Shown here piece after piece: positions 35,753-46,654 of a DNA stretch of 55,664 bases. Every line of letters starts with the position of its first letter. Positions within the stretch are counted from its first letter, which is position 1. A model generated the notes under the pieces. That model made no database searches. It saw only the letters and a list, made by a program, of their open reading frames with translations, and was not told the DNA's origin. Made by a program: the position numbers and the translations under genes. Origin of the DNA: Pseudomonadota bacterium (GTDB lineage: Bacteria; Pseudomonadota; Gammaproteobacteria; Burkholderiales; Burkholderiaceae_C); the NCBI GenBank assembly GCA_018240325.1, contig JAFEFZ010000077.1, forward strand, positions 1 to 55,664, given 5' to 3'.

Positions 35753-36535
35753 ATGCTCGACCCCGACGCAGTACCCGCCGCCGGCCGCATGCCGGGCGGC
35801 ACGGCCTGCGGCGACGCGCTGCGGGCCGGCGATGCCAACCAGCGATTCAGCCGGCACATCAGCGAGACGCTCGCGCTGCTGCAGGCGCAGTTCATGCCGC
35901 AGCGGCGGATCGTGCACGCCGGCGACCTGATCTACCAGACCGGCGAGCGCTTCGCGCACCTGCACGTGCTGAACTCGGGCTTCGTCAAGGTCGTGAACCT
36001 GTCTTTCGACGGGCGCGAACAGGTGGTGGGGCTGAAGTTCCGCGGCGACTGGCTGGGATTCGACGGCATCGCCGGCGGCGCCTACACCTGCGACACCGTC
36101 GCGATGGACACCGGCGAGGTCTGGACGCTGCGCTACGACGAGGTGCTGGCGCGCTGCGCCGGCCAGAGCGCGCTGCTGCGGCTGGTGCACGAGGCGATGA
36201 GCCGCGAGATCGCGCGCGACCGCGATTCGCTGATGTCGGTGTGCACGCTGTCGGCCGATGCGCGCGTGGCCGACTTCCTGCGCTACTGGGCCGAGTCGCT
36301 GGCCAAGCGCGGCCTGCGCACCGACCAGATCACGCTGCGCATGACGCGCGCCGAGATCGGCAACTACCTCGGCATGACGCTCGAGACCGTCAGCCGCTCG
36401 CTGTCGCGGCTGGCGCGCTGCGGGCTGATCGAGTTCGTCGAAAAGGGCCGGCGCGAAATCCGCATTCCGCGGCTGCAGGCGCTGGCCGACTTCGTGCAGC
36501 GCAGCCTGACGCCGGCCAGCGTCACCTTGCAGTAG
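35753..36535 (+). CDS. CRP/FNR-family regulator lacking the FNR cysteine cluster
   Basis: A 260-residue regulator with an effector domain (MPQRRIVHAGDLIYQTGERF, GEVWTLRYDEVLARC), a dimer helix and an FNR-like HTH LGMTLETVSRSLSRLARCG. The recognition Glu, Ser and Arg are kept, so it should read FNR-type half-sites. The N-terminal C-x2-C-x5-C cluster of the true FNR at 23470 is missing; scattered cysteines (one near 19, YTCD, SVCTLS) do not form that pattern. It may sense another signal such as nitric oxide, redox state or haem. The ATG follows GAGGAG. Confidence 0.92.
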   Translation: MLDPDAVPAAGRMPGGTACGDALRAGDANQRFSRHISETLALLQAQFMPQRRIVHAGDLIYQTGERFAHLHVLNSGFVKVVNLSFDGREQVVGLKFRGDWLGFDGIAGGAYTCDTVAMDTGEVWTLRYDEVLARCAGQSALLRLVHEAMSREIARDRDSLMSVCTLSADARVADFLRYWAESLAKRGLRTDQITLRMTRAEIGNYLGMTLETVSRSLSRLARCGLIEFVEKGRREIRIPRLQALADFVQRSLTPASVTLQ

Positions 36536-36554
36536 CCGCAGCGCGGCGGGCCTC

Positions 36555-38648
36555 TTAGGCGGCCGGGCGCGCCGCCACGGCCCGCGCGATCGCCGCGGCC
36601 AACTCGTCGCGCGTGCAGGGCTTGCGCAGCAGCTCCCAGTGGGGCGGGGCCTCGCGGTCGGCCGCGATCGACTCGATCGAATAGCCTGACATCAGCAGCA
36701 CCGCCAGCCGCGGCCGGCGCTGCTGCGCCTGCGCCGCCAGGCGGTTGCCGCGCATGCCGGCGCCCAGCGCGATGTCGCTGAGCAGCAGGTCGAGTTCAGG
36801 GTGATCGTCGAGCAGCAGCAGCGCCTGCTCGCCGCTGGCCGCGGCCTGGACGCGGCAGCCCAGTGCCTCGAGGAAGTCGACCAGCACCGCGCGCACGTCG
36901 GCATCGTCCTCGACCAGCAGCACCGCCAGGCCGGGGTGCGGCGGCGGCGGCGCGGCCGCCGCGCGGGCGTCGGCCGGCGCCGGCTGCGCGGGCTGCGGCA
37001 GCAGCAGCGTGACCGTGGTGCCGACCCCGGGCGCACTGTCGATCGCCACCGCGCCGTGCGACTGGCGTGCGAAGCCGTAGACCGTGCTCAGCCCGAGGCC
37101 GGTGCCGCGGCCGGCCTCCTTGGTGGTGAAGAAGGGCTCGAAGGCGCGCTCCTTGACCGCGTCGCTCATGCCGGTGCCGGTGTCGGCCACGCTGATCGCG
37201 ACGAAGCGCCCGCCGGCGGCGTCCGGTTCCTCGAGCGCATGGCGCAGCGCCGGCGCCAGCGTGGTGCAGGGTTCGGCCTGGAAGCGCAGCGTGCCGCCGT
37301 CGCGCATCGCGTCGCGCGCATTGATCGCGATGTTCAGCAGCGCCGTCTCGAGCTGCCCCGGGTCGGCCTGCACGGCCAGGCCGCCGGCCGGCACCTCGAC
37401 TTCGATGCGGATGCGCTGGTCGAGCGTGCGCCGCAGCATGCCGGCCAGTGATTGCAGCATCTGCGTCAGGTCGACCCTGCTGGGCTGCAGCACCTGGCGG
37501 CGCGAAAACGCCAGCAGCTTGGCGGTGAGTTCGGCGCCACGGCGGCTGGCGCGCATCGCCGCGGCCACGAGCGGCTGCGCCGCGGGCATGTCGGCAACCG
37601 GCGGCAGTTCCTGCAGCACCTGCAGGTTGCCCTGGATCACGGTGAGCAGGTTGTTGAAGTCGTGCGCGATGCCGCCCGTCAGCTGGCCGACGCTTTCCAG
37701 CCGCTGCGAGTGGTTCAGCGCCTCGTCGGACTGCGCGCGCTGCAGCCCGGTGGCCAGCAGGTGGGCGAGCGATTCGACGAAGCGCATCTCGTCGGCGCCG
37801 AAGTGCCCAGGCTCGCGCGCGCGGACGACGAGCGCACCGAAAGGCTGCCCGCGGTCGGACAAGGGCGCAGCGGCCGCGCTGCGCAACCCGGCATCGGCGC
37901 CTGCGGCAGCGCCAGCGAAGCGCCGTTCGGCGGCACCGTCTTCGACCAACAGCGACGTTGCGTGCGCGACCACCAGGCCGGCGAGCGATCCGGAATCGTT
38001 GGGCAGCGTGCAACCCGGCGCCTCGCCCGCGACGGCGCCGCTGAAAGCCGCCAGGCGCAACTCGCGCCGGCCGGGCAGCAGCAGCCAGACCTGAGCGGCG
38101 TCGGCGCCGAGCGCCTCGGCGGCCGCGGCCGGCCAGCGCGGCAGCAGCGGCTGCAGGTCGCGGGCATCGGCGGCGAGCCTGCCCAGCCGCGCGAGTTGCT
38201 CGCTGTAGCGCGCGCGGCGCAGCGCCTGGCGCACGCGCGGATAGGCGCCGATGTCGCGCAGCGCCGCCAGCACCCAACCGCTCGCGGCGCCGCTCAGCGG
38301 GCTGAGGGCGACCTCGACCCGCACTTCGCTGCCGTCCAGCCGGCGCGCGGCGAGCTCGAGCTGCGCGCCCATCGGCCGTGCCTGCGGCGCCTGGGCAAAC
38401 CCCGCGCGGTAGCCCGCGTGGCGTGCGCGCACCGCCTGCGGCACCAGCCGATCGACCTCGAGCCCCAGCAGCGCTTCGGGGCTGCAGCCGAGCAGGCGGC
38501 CGGCCGCCGGGTTGCCGGCGGCGATCCGGCCGTCGGTCCCGACCAGCAGCAGCGCGTCGGAATTGTCGTGGAACAGCGCGTGCAGCAGCCCCGCGCTGTC
38601 CAGGCCGGGCGGCAGCTTCATCGGACGGCGCAGCCGGGTGCCGCTCAA
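36555..38648 (-). CDS. Hybrid PAS-GAF sensor histidine kinase with receiver domain
   Basis: A roughly 690-residue cytoplasmic sensor kinase with no clear membrane segment. In order it has a PAS domain (about 20-140), a GAF domain (150-305), a dimerisation domain with phosphorylated His329 in GGIAHDFNNLLTVIQGN, an ATPase domain (N-box LLNIAINARDAM, G-boxes DTGTGM and GRGTGLGLS), an alanine/proline linker and a C-terminal receiver (LLVEDDADVRAVL, LLLSDIALG). The start is TTG at 38648, sharing TTGA with the stop of the response regulator gene; an ATG at 38621 would remove nine residues. PAS plus GAF suggests a small-molecule or redox signal. Confidence 0.93.
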   Translation of the reverse strand: MSGTRLRRPMKLPPGLDSAGLLHALFHDNSDALLLVGTDGRIAAGNPAAGRLLGCSPEALLGLEVDRLVPQAVRARHAGYRAGFAQAPQARPMGAQLELAARRLDGSEVRVEVALSPLSGAASGWVLAALRDIGAYPRVRQALRRARYSEQLARLGRLAADARDLQPLLPRWPAAAAEALGADAAQVWLLLPGRRELRLAAFSGAVAGEAPGCTLPNDSGSLAGLVVAHATSLLVEDGAAERRFAGAAAGADAGLRSAAAAPLSDRGQPFGALVVRAREPGHFGADEMRFVESLAHLLATGLQRAQSDEALNHSQRLESVGQLTGGIAHDFNNLLTVIQGNLQVLQELPPVADMPAAQPLVAAAMRASRRGAELTAKLLAFSRRQVLQPSRVDLTQMLQSLAGMLRRTLDQRIRIEVEVPAGGLAVQADPGQLETALLNIAINARDAMRDGGTLRFQAEPCTTLAPALRHALEEPDAAGGRFVAISVADTGTGMSDAVKERAFEPFFTTKEAGRGTGLGLSTVYGFARQSHGAVAIDSAPGVGTTVTLLLPQPAQPAPADARAAAAPPPPHPGLAVLLVEDDADVRAVLVDFLEALGCRVQAAASGEQALLLLDDHPELDLLLSDIALGAGMRGNRLAAQAQQRRPRLAVLLMSGYSIESIAADREAPPHWELLRKPCTRDELAAAIARAVAARPAA

Positions 38649-39373
38649 GCCGCGCCGACTGCCGGCACCAGCACGTAGCCGGCGCCGCGCACCGACTTGA
38701 TGAGCTGCGGATCCTCGGCGTGCTGCTCGAGCTTGCGCCGCAATCGGCCGACCTGCACGTCGATCGTGCGGTCGAAGGGGCCGGCTTCGCGTCCGCGCGT
38801 CTGCTCGAGCAGGAAGTCGCGCGACAGCACCCGCCCGGGGTTCTGCGCGAACACGCGCAGCAGCTCGAATTCGCCGGTGGTCAGCGGCACGTCGCGGCCG
38901 TCGGTGGCGCTCAGGCGCCGCGCGGCCAGCTCCAGCGTCCAGCCGGCGAAGCGCAGCCGCTCAGGTGCCGCCGGCGGCGTTGCGGCGCGCGCTGCTTCGG
39001 CCGGCTGCAGCCGGCGCAGCACCGCCTTGATGCGCGCGAGCAGCTCGCGCAGGTCGAAGGGCTTGGTCACGTAGTCGTCGGCACCGACCTCGAGGCCCAC
39101 CACCTTGTCCACGGCGTCGCCGCGGCCCGAGATGATCACCAGCCCGCAGTGCCAGTGTTCGCGCAGCCGGCGGGCAATGGTGAAGCCGTCCTCGCCCGGC
39201 AGGCCGATGTCCAGCAGCACCAGCTGCGGCGGGTCGGCGGCCATCATGGCCATCAGCGCCGCGCCGGTGTGCAGCTCGGTGACACGAAAGCCCTGCGCGC
39301 CGAGATAGGCCGCCAGCAGTCGGGTGATGTCGGGCTCGTCGTCGACGATCGCGATGTGGGGCAGGGCAGACAC
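38645..39373 (-). CDS. OmpR-family response regulator
   Basis: A 242-residue two-component response regulator. The receiver has the acidic pair in IVDDEPD, the phosphorylation site Asp55 in [13 protein letters not shown], and the conserved Lys in [12 protein letters not shown]. The winged-helix output domain follows, with [20 protein letters not shown] and [15 protein letters not shown]. The start is GTG at 39373 ([12 protein letters not shown]); the frame upstream has no family similarity. It is coupled to the hybrid kinase gene downstream, so the two are probably partners. Confidence 0.94.
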   Translation of the reverse strand: MSALPHIAIVDDEPDITRLLAAYLGAQGFRVTELHTGAALMAMMAADPPQLVLLDIGLPGEDGFTIARRLREHWHCGLVIISGRGDAVDKVVGLEVGADDYVTKPFDLRELLARIKAVLRRLQPAEAARAATPPAAPERLRFAGWTLELAARRLSATDGRDVPLTTGEFELLRVFAQNPGRVLSRDFLLEQTRGREAGPFDRTIDVQVGRLRRKLEQHAEDPQLIKSVRGAGYVLVPAVGAA

Positions 39374-39550
39374 GCTGGCGAGGGCGGCTTTCGGGGGAGG
39401 GGGGCCGGCCGGGGCCGGCGAGCGCGAGCGTAGCAGCTTTGCCCGTGCGGCCCGCGCGGGGATCACGAATGCGGCCGCGGCACCCGGCCGTCGAGCCGCG
39501 CGGGGCGATCCGCACCCGATGCGCAGCCTGGCGCCGGCCGCCGCCGCGGC

Positions 39551-39564
39551 TTGACGCGGCGCAA
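39551..39564 (+). promoter_or_regulatory. Weak FNR-like box upstream of the universal stress gene
   Basis: TTGAC-GCGG-CGCAA keeps both TTG and CAA cores of TTGAT-N4-ATCAA, matching at seven of ten positions. It lies about 79 bases before the universal stress gene. FNR control of such genes is known in other proteobacteria; here it is a suggestion. Confidence 0.35.
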
Positions 39565-39636
39565 TCCGCCCGCGCTTGCGCTGCGCGAGACTGCGGCCGC
39601 CGCGGCCGTGGGGCCGCGATCGGCTGGAGTCGGGCG

Positions 39637-40104
39637 ATGTACGAGCGCATCCTGGTACCGGTGGACGGCAGCGCGACGGCGTCGCGCGGGCTGGACGAGG
39701 CGATCAACCTGGCAGCCCGGCTGGGCTCGGCGCTGCAGCTGCTGCACGTGGTGGACGTGCGGCCGCTGATCGGCGATGCGGCGATCTATGCGGCGCCTGG
39801 CGAACTGATCGACGCATGGCAGGCCGCCGGCGACAAGCTCCTCGCCGCGGCAGTCGAGCGGGCCCGCGGCCGGGGGGTGCAGGCCGACGGCGCGCTGCGC
39901 TTCGACCCGGCGCAGCGCGTGTGCGACCTGATCCTGCGCGAGGCGCGCGACAGCGGCGCGGGGCTGGTGGTGATGGGCACGCACGGCCGGCGCGGCTTCA
40001 GCCGCCTGACGATGGGCAGCGATGCCGAGATGGTGGTGCGCGAATCCCCGGTGCCGGTGCTGCTGGTGCGCGCGCCCGCGGCATCGGCCGACGCGGGCGG
40101 CTGA
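39637..40104 (+). CDS. Universal stress protein, UspA family
   Basis: A 155-residue protein with one Usp domain: [20 protein letters not shown] at the start and the ATP-binding pattern [19 protein letters not shown] near residues 112-130, which is the nucleotide-binding subtype. PVPVLLVR closes the fold. Such proteins support survival during energy or oxygen limitation. It is monocistronic, divergent from the two-component genes and preceded by a possible FNR-like box. Confidence 0.95.
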   Translation: MYERILVPVDGSATASRGLDEAINLAARLGSALQLLHVVDVRPLIGDAAIYAAPGELIDAWQAAGDKLLAAAVERARGRGVQADGALRFDPAQRVCDLILREARDSGAGLVVMGTHGRRGFSRLTMGSDAEMVVRESPVPVLLVRAPAASADAGG

Positions 40105-40195
40105 ACCGGCGCTGGGCATCGTCGGGGCGGCAGCTTCGCGCCGCCGCAACGCGCGCGCCACCCTTGCCCGCGCTGCGGCGGCGCCCCGGGGGCGC

Positions 40196-40903
40196 TCAGC
40201 CCTTGGCCTTGGACCTCGTCTTGCCTTCGCGCACCTGGCCGAGGAATTCCAGCGCGCTCGCGAAGGCGGCGGCGCAGAAGGCCAGTGCCGCAGCGAAGTC
40301 CTCGTCCGACAGCGAGCGCGCCGCCGTGTTGCTGCGGTAGATGTTGGCGAACTCGCGCTCGCGTCCGGCCTGGACCAGCAGCTTGCCGATGCCCAGCGCC
40401 TCGAGCGACTTCCACACCCGCGGGTTGTACGAGCGCGTCAGTTGCAGCACGAAGGTCACCGGATCGTTCTTGCCGAGGATCGTCGCCAGCCGCAGGATCA
40501 TCTCGAAGGGCAGGCCGATCTTGCCGCTCTCGACCAGCGCCATGAAGCTCGGGTCTTCGAGGTCGAGCGCCTCGCCGACGTCGTCCAGCGTCATGCCGGC
40601 GGCCTCGCGGGCGTCGCGCAGCACCGACGCGGCCTTCTGCACCGCCGCCTTCGGCCCCGGCCGGCTGATGCTGGCCGCGGCCAGCCCCAGCGACATGTCG
40701 GCCGCATTGCCGGCGCCGGCCAGCAGGCTGCCGGTCCACGAATGCAGTTGCTTGGCGATGTTGCGGACCGCCTTGCCGCCGAGCGCCTGGAGCGCGGGCG
40801 TGTCGGCCTCGGCAGCCGCCCTGGACGGTTTCGCGGCGGTGCGCGGCGCGGTGCGGCGCGTGGGGCTCTTGGCTCTGGTCTTGGCAGGGGCGGTTCGGGC
40901 CAT
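40196..40903 (-). CDS. XRE-type helix-turn-helix protein with a basic, histone-like N-terminus
   Basis: A 235-residue protein. Residues 1-30 are Lys/Arg/Ala/Pro-rich ([20 protein letters not shown]), like the tails of H1-like bacterial proteins. A Cro/XRE helix-turn-helix follows near residues 95-145 ([20 protein letters not shown], then [20 protein letters not shown]). The C-terminal half is helical with no recognised domain and ends in another basic patch, KTRSKAKG. It probably binds DNA; targets are unknown. It is divergent from clpS across 170 bases. Confidence 0.85.
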   Translation of the reverse strand: MARTAPAKTRAKSPTRRTAPRTAAKPSRAAAEADTPALQALGGKAVRNIAKQLHSWTGSLLAGAGNAADMSLGLAAASISRPGPKAAVQKAASVLRDAREAAGMTLDDVGEALDLEDPSFMALVESGKIGLPFEMILRLATILGKNDPVTFVLQLTRSYNPRVWKSLEALGIGKLLVQAGREREFANIYRSNTAARSLSDEDFAAALAFCAAAFASALEFLGQVREGKTRSKAKG

Positions 40904-41062
40904 GGCTGTTCTCCGATCCGGCGAGGGTGCCGGGCCTGGCGTCAAGCATACCCGGCGCACCCGCGCCGGCGCCGGCGCGAGCCGCAGGGACCGCCGGCGC
41001 CCGCGGTGTGCAGTGCGAACGCCGTTATCCCGCGGCGCAAGGCGCACACGCAGCGGGCTTTA

Positions 41063-41068
41063 TAGAAT
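41063..41068 (+). promoter_or_regulatory. Probable -10 element of clpS-clpA
   Basis: TAGAAT lies only five bases before the clpS start, giving a transcript with a very short or absent leader if used. It is part of TTTATAGAATGG, the most AT-rich spot in the gap. No good -35 was seen. Confidence 0.35.
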
Positions 41069-41073
41069 GGCTC

Positions 41074-41420
41074 ATGCCCGACCAGCCGTCCAAGCCCCGT
41101 CTGCCCGCGCCCGCTCGGCCGAGCGGCGGCCAGGGCGCGGTCGTGGCCGAACGCAAGGCGCAGCGCGTCAGGCCGCCGAAGATGTACCAGGTGGTGATGC
41201 TCAACGACGACTACACGCCGATGGAGTTCGTCGTGATGGTGCTGCAGCAGTTCTTCCAGCGGGATCTGGAAACGGCGACCCTGATCATGTTGAAGATTCA
41301 TCATGAGGGGCGTGCGGTCTGCGGGGTGTACCCGAAGGACATCGCGGCGACGAAGGTCGAATTGGTGGTCAGCACGGCGCGCCGCGTCGGGCACCCGCTG
41401 CAATGCTTGATGGAGGCAGC

Positions 41421-41424
<4 letters not shown>
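41074..41424 (+). CDS. clpS: ClpA adaptor for N-end-rule degradation
   Basis: ClpS delivers proteins with destabilising N-terminal residues to ClpAP. The 116-residue protein has a flexible N-terminus and then the core [20 protein letters not shown], with the substrate-pocket aspartates, followed by [19 protein letters not shown]. Its stop overlaps the clpA start in ATGA, so the pair is translationally coupled. Confidence 0.97.
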
Positions 41425-43724
<2,300 letters not shown>

Positions 43725-43749
43725 TCCGGTCCGGGCGCGGGGGCACCGG

Positions 43750-43873
43750 GCCGGCATTGCCGGCCCGATTCGTTTTCTGCGCCGGCTTTGCCGGCCCGGT
43801 TCGTTTTCTGCGCCGGCTTTGCCGGCCGGCTTCGTCTTCTGCGCCGGCATTACCGGCCCGATTCGTCTCCTGC
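43750..43873. repeat. Four tandem copies of a 31-base hairpin-forming repeat
   Basis: Four head-to-tail 31-base units (starting 43750, 43781, 43812, 43843) fill the gap between the convergent clpA and mtfA genes, with a partial fifth after 43873. Each begins with an interrupted palindrome GCCGGC-n3-GCCGGC (one base changed in unit 4), followed by an AT-richer CGTTTTCTGC-like tail. Units differ at a few positions only. Each could fold as a hairpin followed by a T-rich tract on the plus strand, so the array may act as a serial terminator. There are no spacers, so it is not a CRISPR. Confidence 0.85.
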
Positions 43874-43900
43874 GCCGGTGCCGCCCGTCCGATGCCGCGT

Positions 43901-44701
43901 TCAGCGCTGGCGGACCGCCGGATCCTGCCGGTAGTAGCCGGCGAGCAGCGCGTAGGTGTCGGGCTGCTCGTGCCGCAGGTCCAGCGGCGCGACGAAGAAG
44001 GCCTCGGAAGCGACCGCGAAGTACTCCTCCGGCGCCTCGGCTGCGTAGGGGTCGAGCAGCGTGTCGGCTCCGGCATCGACGCGTGCGCAAAAGGCGTCGT
44101 ACTCGCGCTGCAGCGTCGCCTGCCAGACGCGGCGCGCGCCGGCGCTGGGCAGCGGCGGCACGCCGTCGGCGATGCCGTCGCCCATGTCCAGCACATGCGC
44201 GAACTCGTGGATCACCACGTTGTAGCCCCAGGCGGCCGACTCGCCGGCGGCGCCGACGTCGTGCCACGACAGCATCACCGGGCCGCCGTCCATCGCCTCG
44301 CCGCTGAGCACGTCGTCGTACTCGTGCACGATGCCGTCGTCGTCGGTGACTTCGCGGCGCACCCGCACCTCGTCGGGCTGCACCACGATGCCGACGAAGC
44401 CGTCGTAGGGCGCCAGGCCGAAGCGCAGCACCGGCAGGCAGGCCTGCGCGGCGATCGCCACCGCCATGTCGTCGCTGACCTGCAGGCCGTGCGCGCCGCT
44501 GAATTCCTTGCGGTCGAGGAACAGGCTGCTCAGCCGGCGCAGTTCGGCGCTGTCGGCGGCCGGCAACTGCGCCAGGAAGGGCATCCGCGCCAGGGTCAGC
44601 CGCCACAGCTCGTCGGGGATCGCGCGGCGCCGCAGTGCACGCTGCTCGCGGCGGTGCTGCAGGTGGGCGAACAGGCGGCGCACCGGCTCGTGCCCGCTCA
44701 A
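43901..44701 (-). CDS. mtfA: MtfA-like zinc-dependent peptidase
   Basis: A 266-residue member of the MtfA (Mlc titration factor) M90 peptidase family. The zinc motif HEFAHVLD is near residue 158, with a distant glutamate in EYFAVASEAFF near 238 and the family phrase FLDRKEFSGAHGLQVSDDM. In enterobacteria MtfA binds Mlc and affects sugar uptake; here no Mlc gene is visible, so only the peptidase family is claimed. The start is TTG at 44701, sharing TTGA with the lpxH stop. A GTG six codons later is an alternative. Confidence 0.9.
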   Translation of the reverse strand: MSGHEPVRRLFAHLQHRREQRALRRRAIPDELWRLTLARMPFLAQLPAADSAELRRLSSLFLDRKEFSGAHGLQVSDDMAVAIAAQACLPVLRFGLAPYDGFVGIVVQPDEVRVRREVTDDDGIVHEYDDVLSGEAMDGGPVMLSWHDVGAAGESAAWGYNVVIHEFAHVLDMGDGIADGVPPLPSAGARRVWQATLQREYDAFCARVDAGADTLLDPYAAEAPEEYFAVASEAFFVAPLDLRHEQPDTYALLAGYYRQDPAVRQR

Positions 44702-45498
44702 GCGCCTTCGCGCGCGGCGTCTTCGAGTGCCAACCGGCGAAAGCCCGAAGCGTCCAGGCGCAGCACCTCGGCGCGCGCCGCGGCGTCGTCGAGATCCCAG
44801 TCGCTGAGCACGCGCCGCACGAAGCCCGGCGCCAGCTCGGCATCGCCCGGGCGATGGGTATGGCCGTGCACCAGCGTCGGCGCATCGGCCGCGCGCAGGC
44901 ACTCGACGGCAGCGGCGAAGTCGATGTCGCCCCAGCCGCCGGGCGGCGGCGGCGCGCTGCGGCTCGCCTCGCTCGCGTGGCGCACCTGCGACGCCAGCGC
45001 GATCCGCTGCTGCAGCGGCCGCGCCAGGAACTGTGCCTGCGTGGCCGGGTCGCGCGCCCAGCGCCGGAACTGCTGGTAGGCCGTGTCGTCCAGGCACAGC
45101 GCGTCGCCGTGGGTCAGCAGCACGCGCTGTCCGAAGGCCTCGAGCAGCGTCGGATCCGGCAGCGGTTGCAGGCCGTTTGCCTGCAGCAGGCCAGGGCGGA
45201 TCAGGAAATCGCGGTTGCCGATCATCAGGCCGACGAAACGCTGCCGCGCCGCCGCGGCGAGCGCCGCCATGCAGCCCTGTTCGAAGGGCAGTTCGACCGC
45301 GTCGTCGCCGGGCCAGAACTCGAACAGGTCACCCAGGATCAGCACCGCGCCGGTGCGGGTGCTGCGCAGGTAGGCCTCGAAGGCCGCACGCGTGCGCGGC
45401 AGCGCAGCGCTCAGGTGCAGGTCGGAGATGAAATCGATCGCGCGCCAGCCAGGCTCGGCGGCCAGTCGCGTGGCCGGCGGCAGCGCGGCGGCGGCCAT
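44698..45498 (-). CDS. lpxH: UDP-2,3-diacylglucosamine diphosphatase
   Basis: LpxH cleaves UDP-2,3-diacylglucosamine to lipid X plus UMP in lipid A synthesis. The 266-residue calcineurin-like enzyme has the metal motifs DFISDLHLS (near 22), GDLFEFWPGDD (near 56), GNRDFL (near 94), LTHGDALCLDD (near 128) and HGHTHRP (near 213). It lies three bases downstream of ppiB and is coupled to mtfA. Confidence 0.96.
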   Translation of the reverse strand: MAAAALPPATRLAAEPGWRAIDFISDLHLSAALPRTRAAFEAYLRSTRTGAVLILGDLFEFWPGDDAVELPFEQGCMAALAAAARQRFVGLMIGNRDFLIRPGLLQANGLQPLPDPTLLEAFGQRVLLTHGDALCLDDTAYQQFRRWARDPATQAQFLARPLQQRIALASQVRHASEASRSAPPPPGGWGDIDFAAAVECLRAADAPTLVHGHTHRPGDAELAPGFVRRVLSDWDLDDAAARAEVLRLDASGFRRLALEDAAREGA

Positions 45499-45501
45499 CG
45501 G

Positions 45502-46005
45502 CTACTCGACGACGACCGCGCGCTCGATCACCACCGGCTCGAGCGGCACGTCGCCGTGGCCGCTGCGGTTGCCGGTGGCCACGCCTTCGATCTGGTCGAC
45601 CACGTCGGTGCCGTCGACCACGCGGCCGAAGACCGCATAGCCCCAACCCTGCGGCGACTCCGACTTGAAGTCGAGGAAGCCGTTGTCGACGGTGTTGATG
45701 AAGAACTGCGCGGTGGCGCTGTGCGGCGCCGAGGTGCGCGCCATCGCCAGCGTGTAGCGCTGGTTGCGCAGCCCGTTGTTGGCTTCGTTCTGGATCGGGC
45801 TGCCGGTGGGCTTTTGCTGCATCTGCGGGTCGAAGCCGCCGCCCTGGATCATGAAGCCGCGGATCACGCGGTGGAAGATCGTGCCGTCGTAGTGGCCCTT
45901 GCGCACGTAGTCGGCGAAGTTCGCGGCGCTCAGGGGCGCGCGCTCGTCGTCGAGCTCGATGCGCAGGGTGCCGGCGCTGGTGTGCATCTCGATGGTCGTG
46001 CTCAT
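45502..46005 (-). CDS. ppiB: Cytoplasmic peptidyl-prolyl isomerase (cyclophilin)
   Basis: This 167-residue cyclophilin speeds cis-trans isomerisation at proline. It has no signal peptide. Family motifs include [19 protein letters not shown] with the catalytic Arg, and [17 protein letters not shown]. It is encoded four bases after the exported cyclophilin gene; the two are clearly paralogous and may come from an old duplication, separated by the presence of the signal peptide in the other. Confidence 0.96.
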   Translation of the reverse strand: MSTTIEMHTSAGTLRIELDDERAPLSAANFADYVRKGHYDGTIFHRVIRGFMIQGGGFDPQMQQKPTGSPIQNEANNGLRNQRYTLAMARTSAPHSATAQFFINTVDNGFLDFKSESPQGWGYAVFGRVVDGTDVVDQIEGVATGNRSGHGDVPLEPVVIERAVVVE

Positions 46006-46009
46006 GGTC

Positions 46010-46588
46010 TCACTTCTCCACGCTGGCTTTGCGGATCAACACCGGCTGCACCGGCACGTTCTGGTGCGGCCCCTTGGCCGTGGTGGGCACCTTGGCGATC
46101 GCGTCGACGACGTCCATCCCGCCGACGACCTTGCCGAACACGGCGTAGCCGTGGCCGTCAGCCGACCGTGCCTGGTTCAGGAAGTCGTTGTCCTTCAGGT
46201 TGATGAAGAACTGCGCGGTCGCCGAGTCGGGCACCACGGTGCGCGCCATCGCGACGCTGCCGCGCACGTTGTCCAGGCCGTTGCGGCTTTCCAGCACGAC
46301 CGGCGCGCGCGTGGGCTTTTGCTGCATCTCGGCGGTGAAGCCGCCGCCCTGGATCATGAAGCCCGGGATCACGCGGTGGAAGGCGGTGCCGTCGTAGTGG
46401 CCGCTGCGCACGTATTCGAGGAAGTTGGCGACCGTCTTGGGGGCACGCGTCGGGTCGAGTTCGATCACGATCTCGCCGGCCGTGGTGTCGAGCCGGACCT
46501 TCTGCGCCCATGCGGGCGCCACCGCCGCCAGGCCGACGGCCACCGCCGCAGCCCAATGGCCGAGGCGTCGAGGGAAAAACAGTTGCAT
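46010..46588 (-). CDS. ppiA: Periplasmic peptidyl-prolyl isomerase (cyclophilin)
   Basis: This 192-residue cyclophilin has a signal peptide ([17 protein letters not shown], cleavage near residue 28) and so acts in the periplasm on secreted proteins. The catalytic segment is [15 protein letters not shown], followed by [18 protein letters not shown]. The ATG follows a GGAG site. It heads a run of minus-strand genes with ppiB, lpxH and mtfA. Confidence 0.96.
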   Translation of the reverse strand: MQLFFPRRLGHWAAAVAVGLAAVAPAWAQKVRLDTTAGEIVIELDPTRAPKTVANFLEYVRSGHYDGTAFHRVIPGFMIQGGGFTAEMQQKPTRAPVVLESRNGLDNVRGSVAMARTVVPDSATAQFFINLKDNDFLNQARSADGHGYAVFGKVVGGMDVVDAIAKVPTTAKGPHQNVPVQPVLIRKASVEK

Positions 46589-46654
46589 GCAGGCTCCGTC
46601 TGAAGGGGGACCGGCAGCGTTGCGGCGCCGGCATCGAAAAGCGCGGCGCGCAGT

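Noticed and set aside
43750-43873. CRISPR array
   Set aside because: Units are directly tandem with no spacers, there are no cas genes nearby, and the units vary slightly as in an ordinary tandem repeat.
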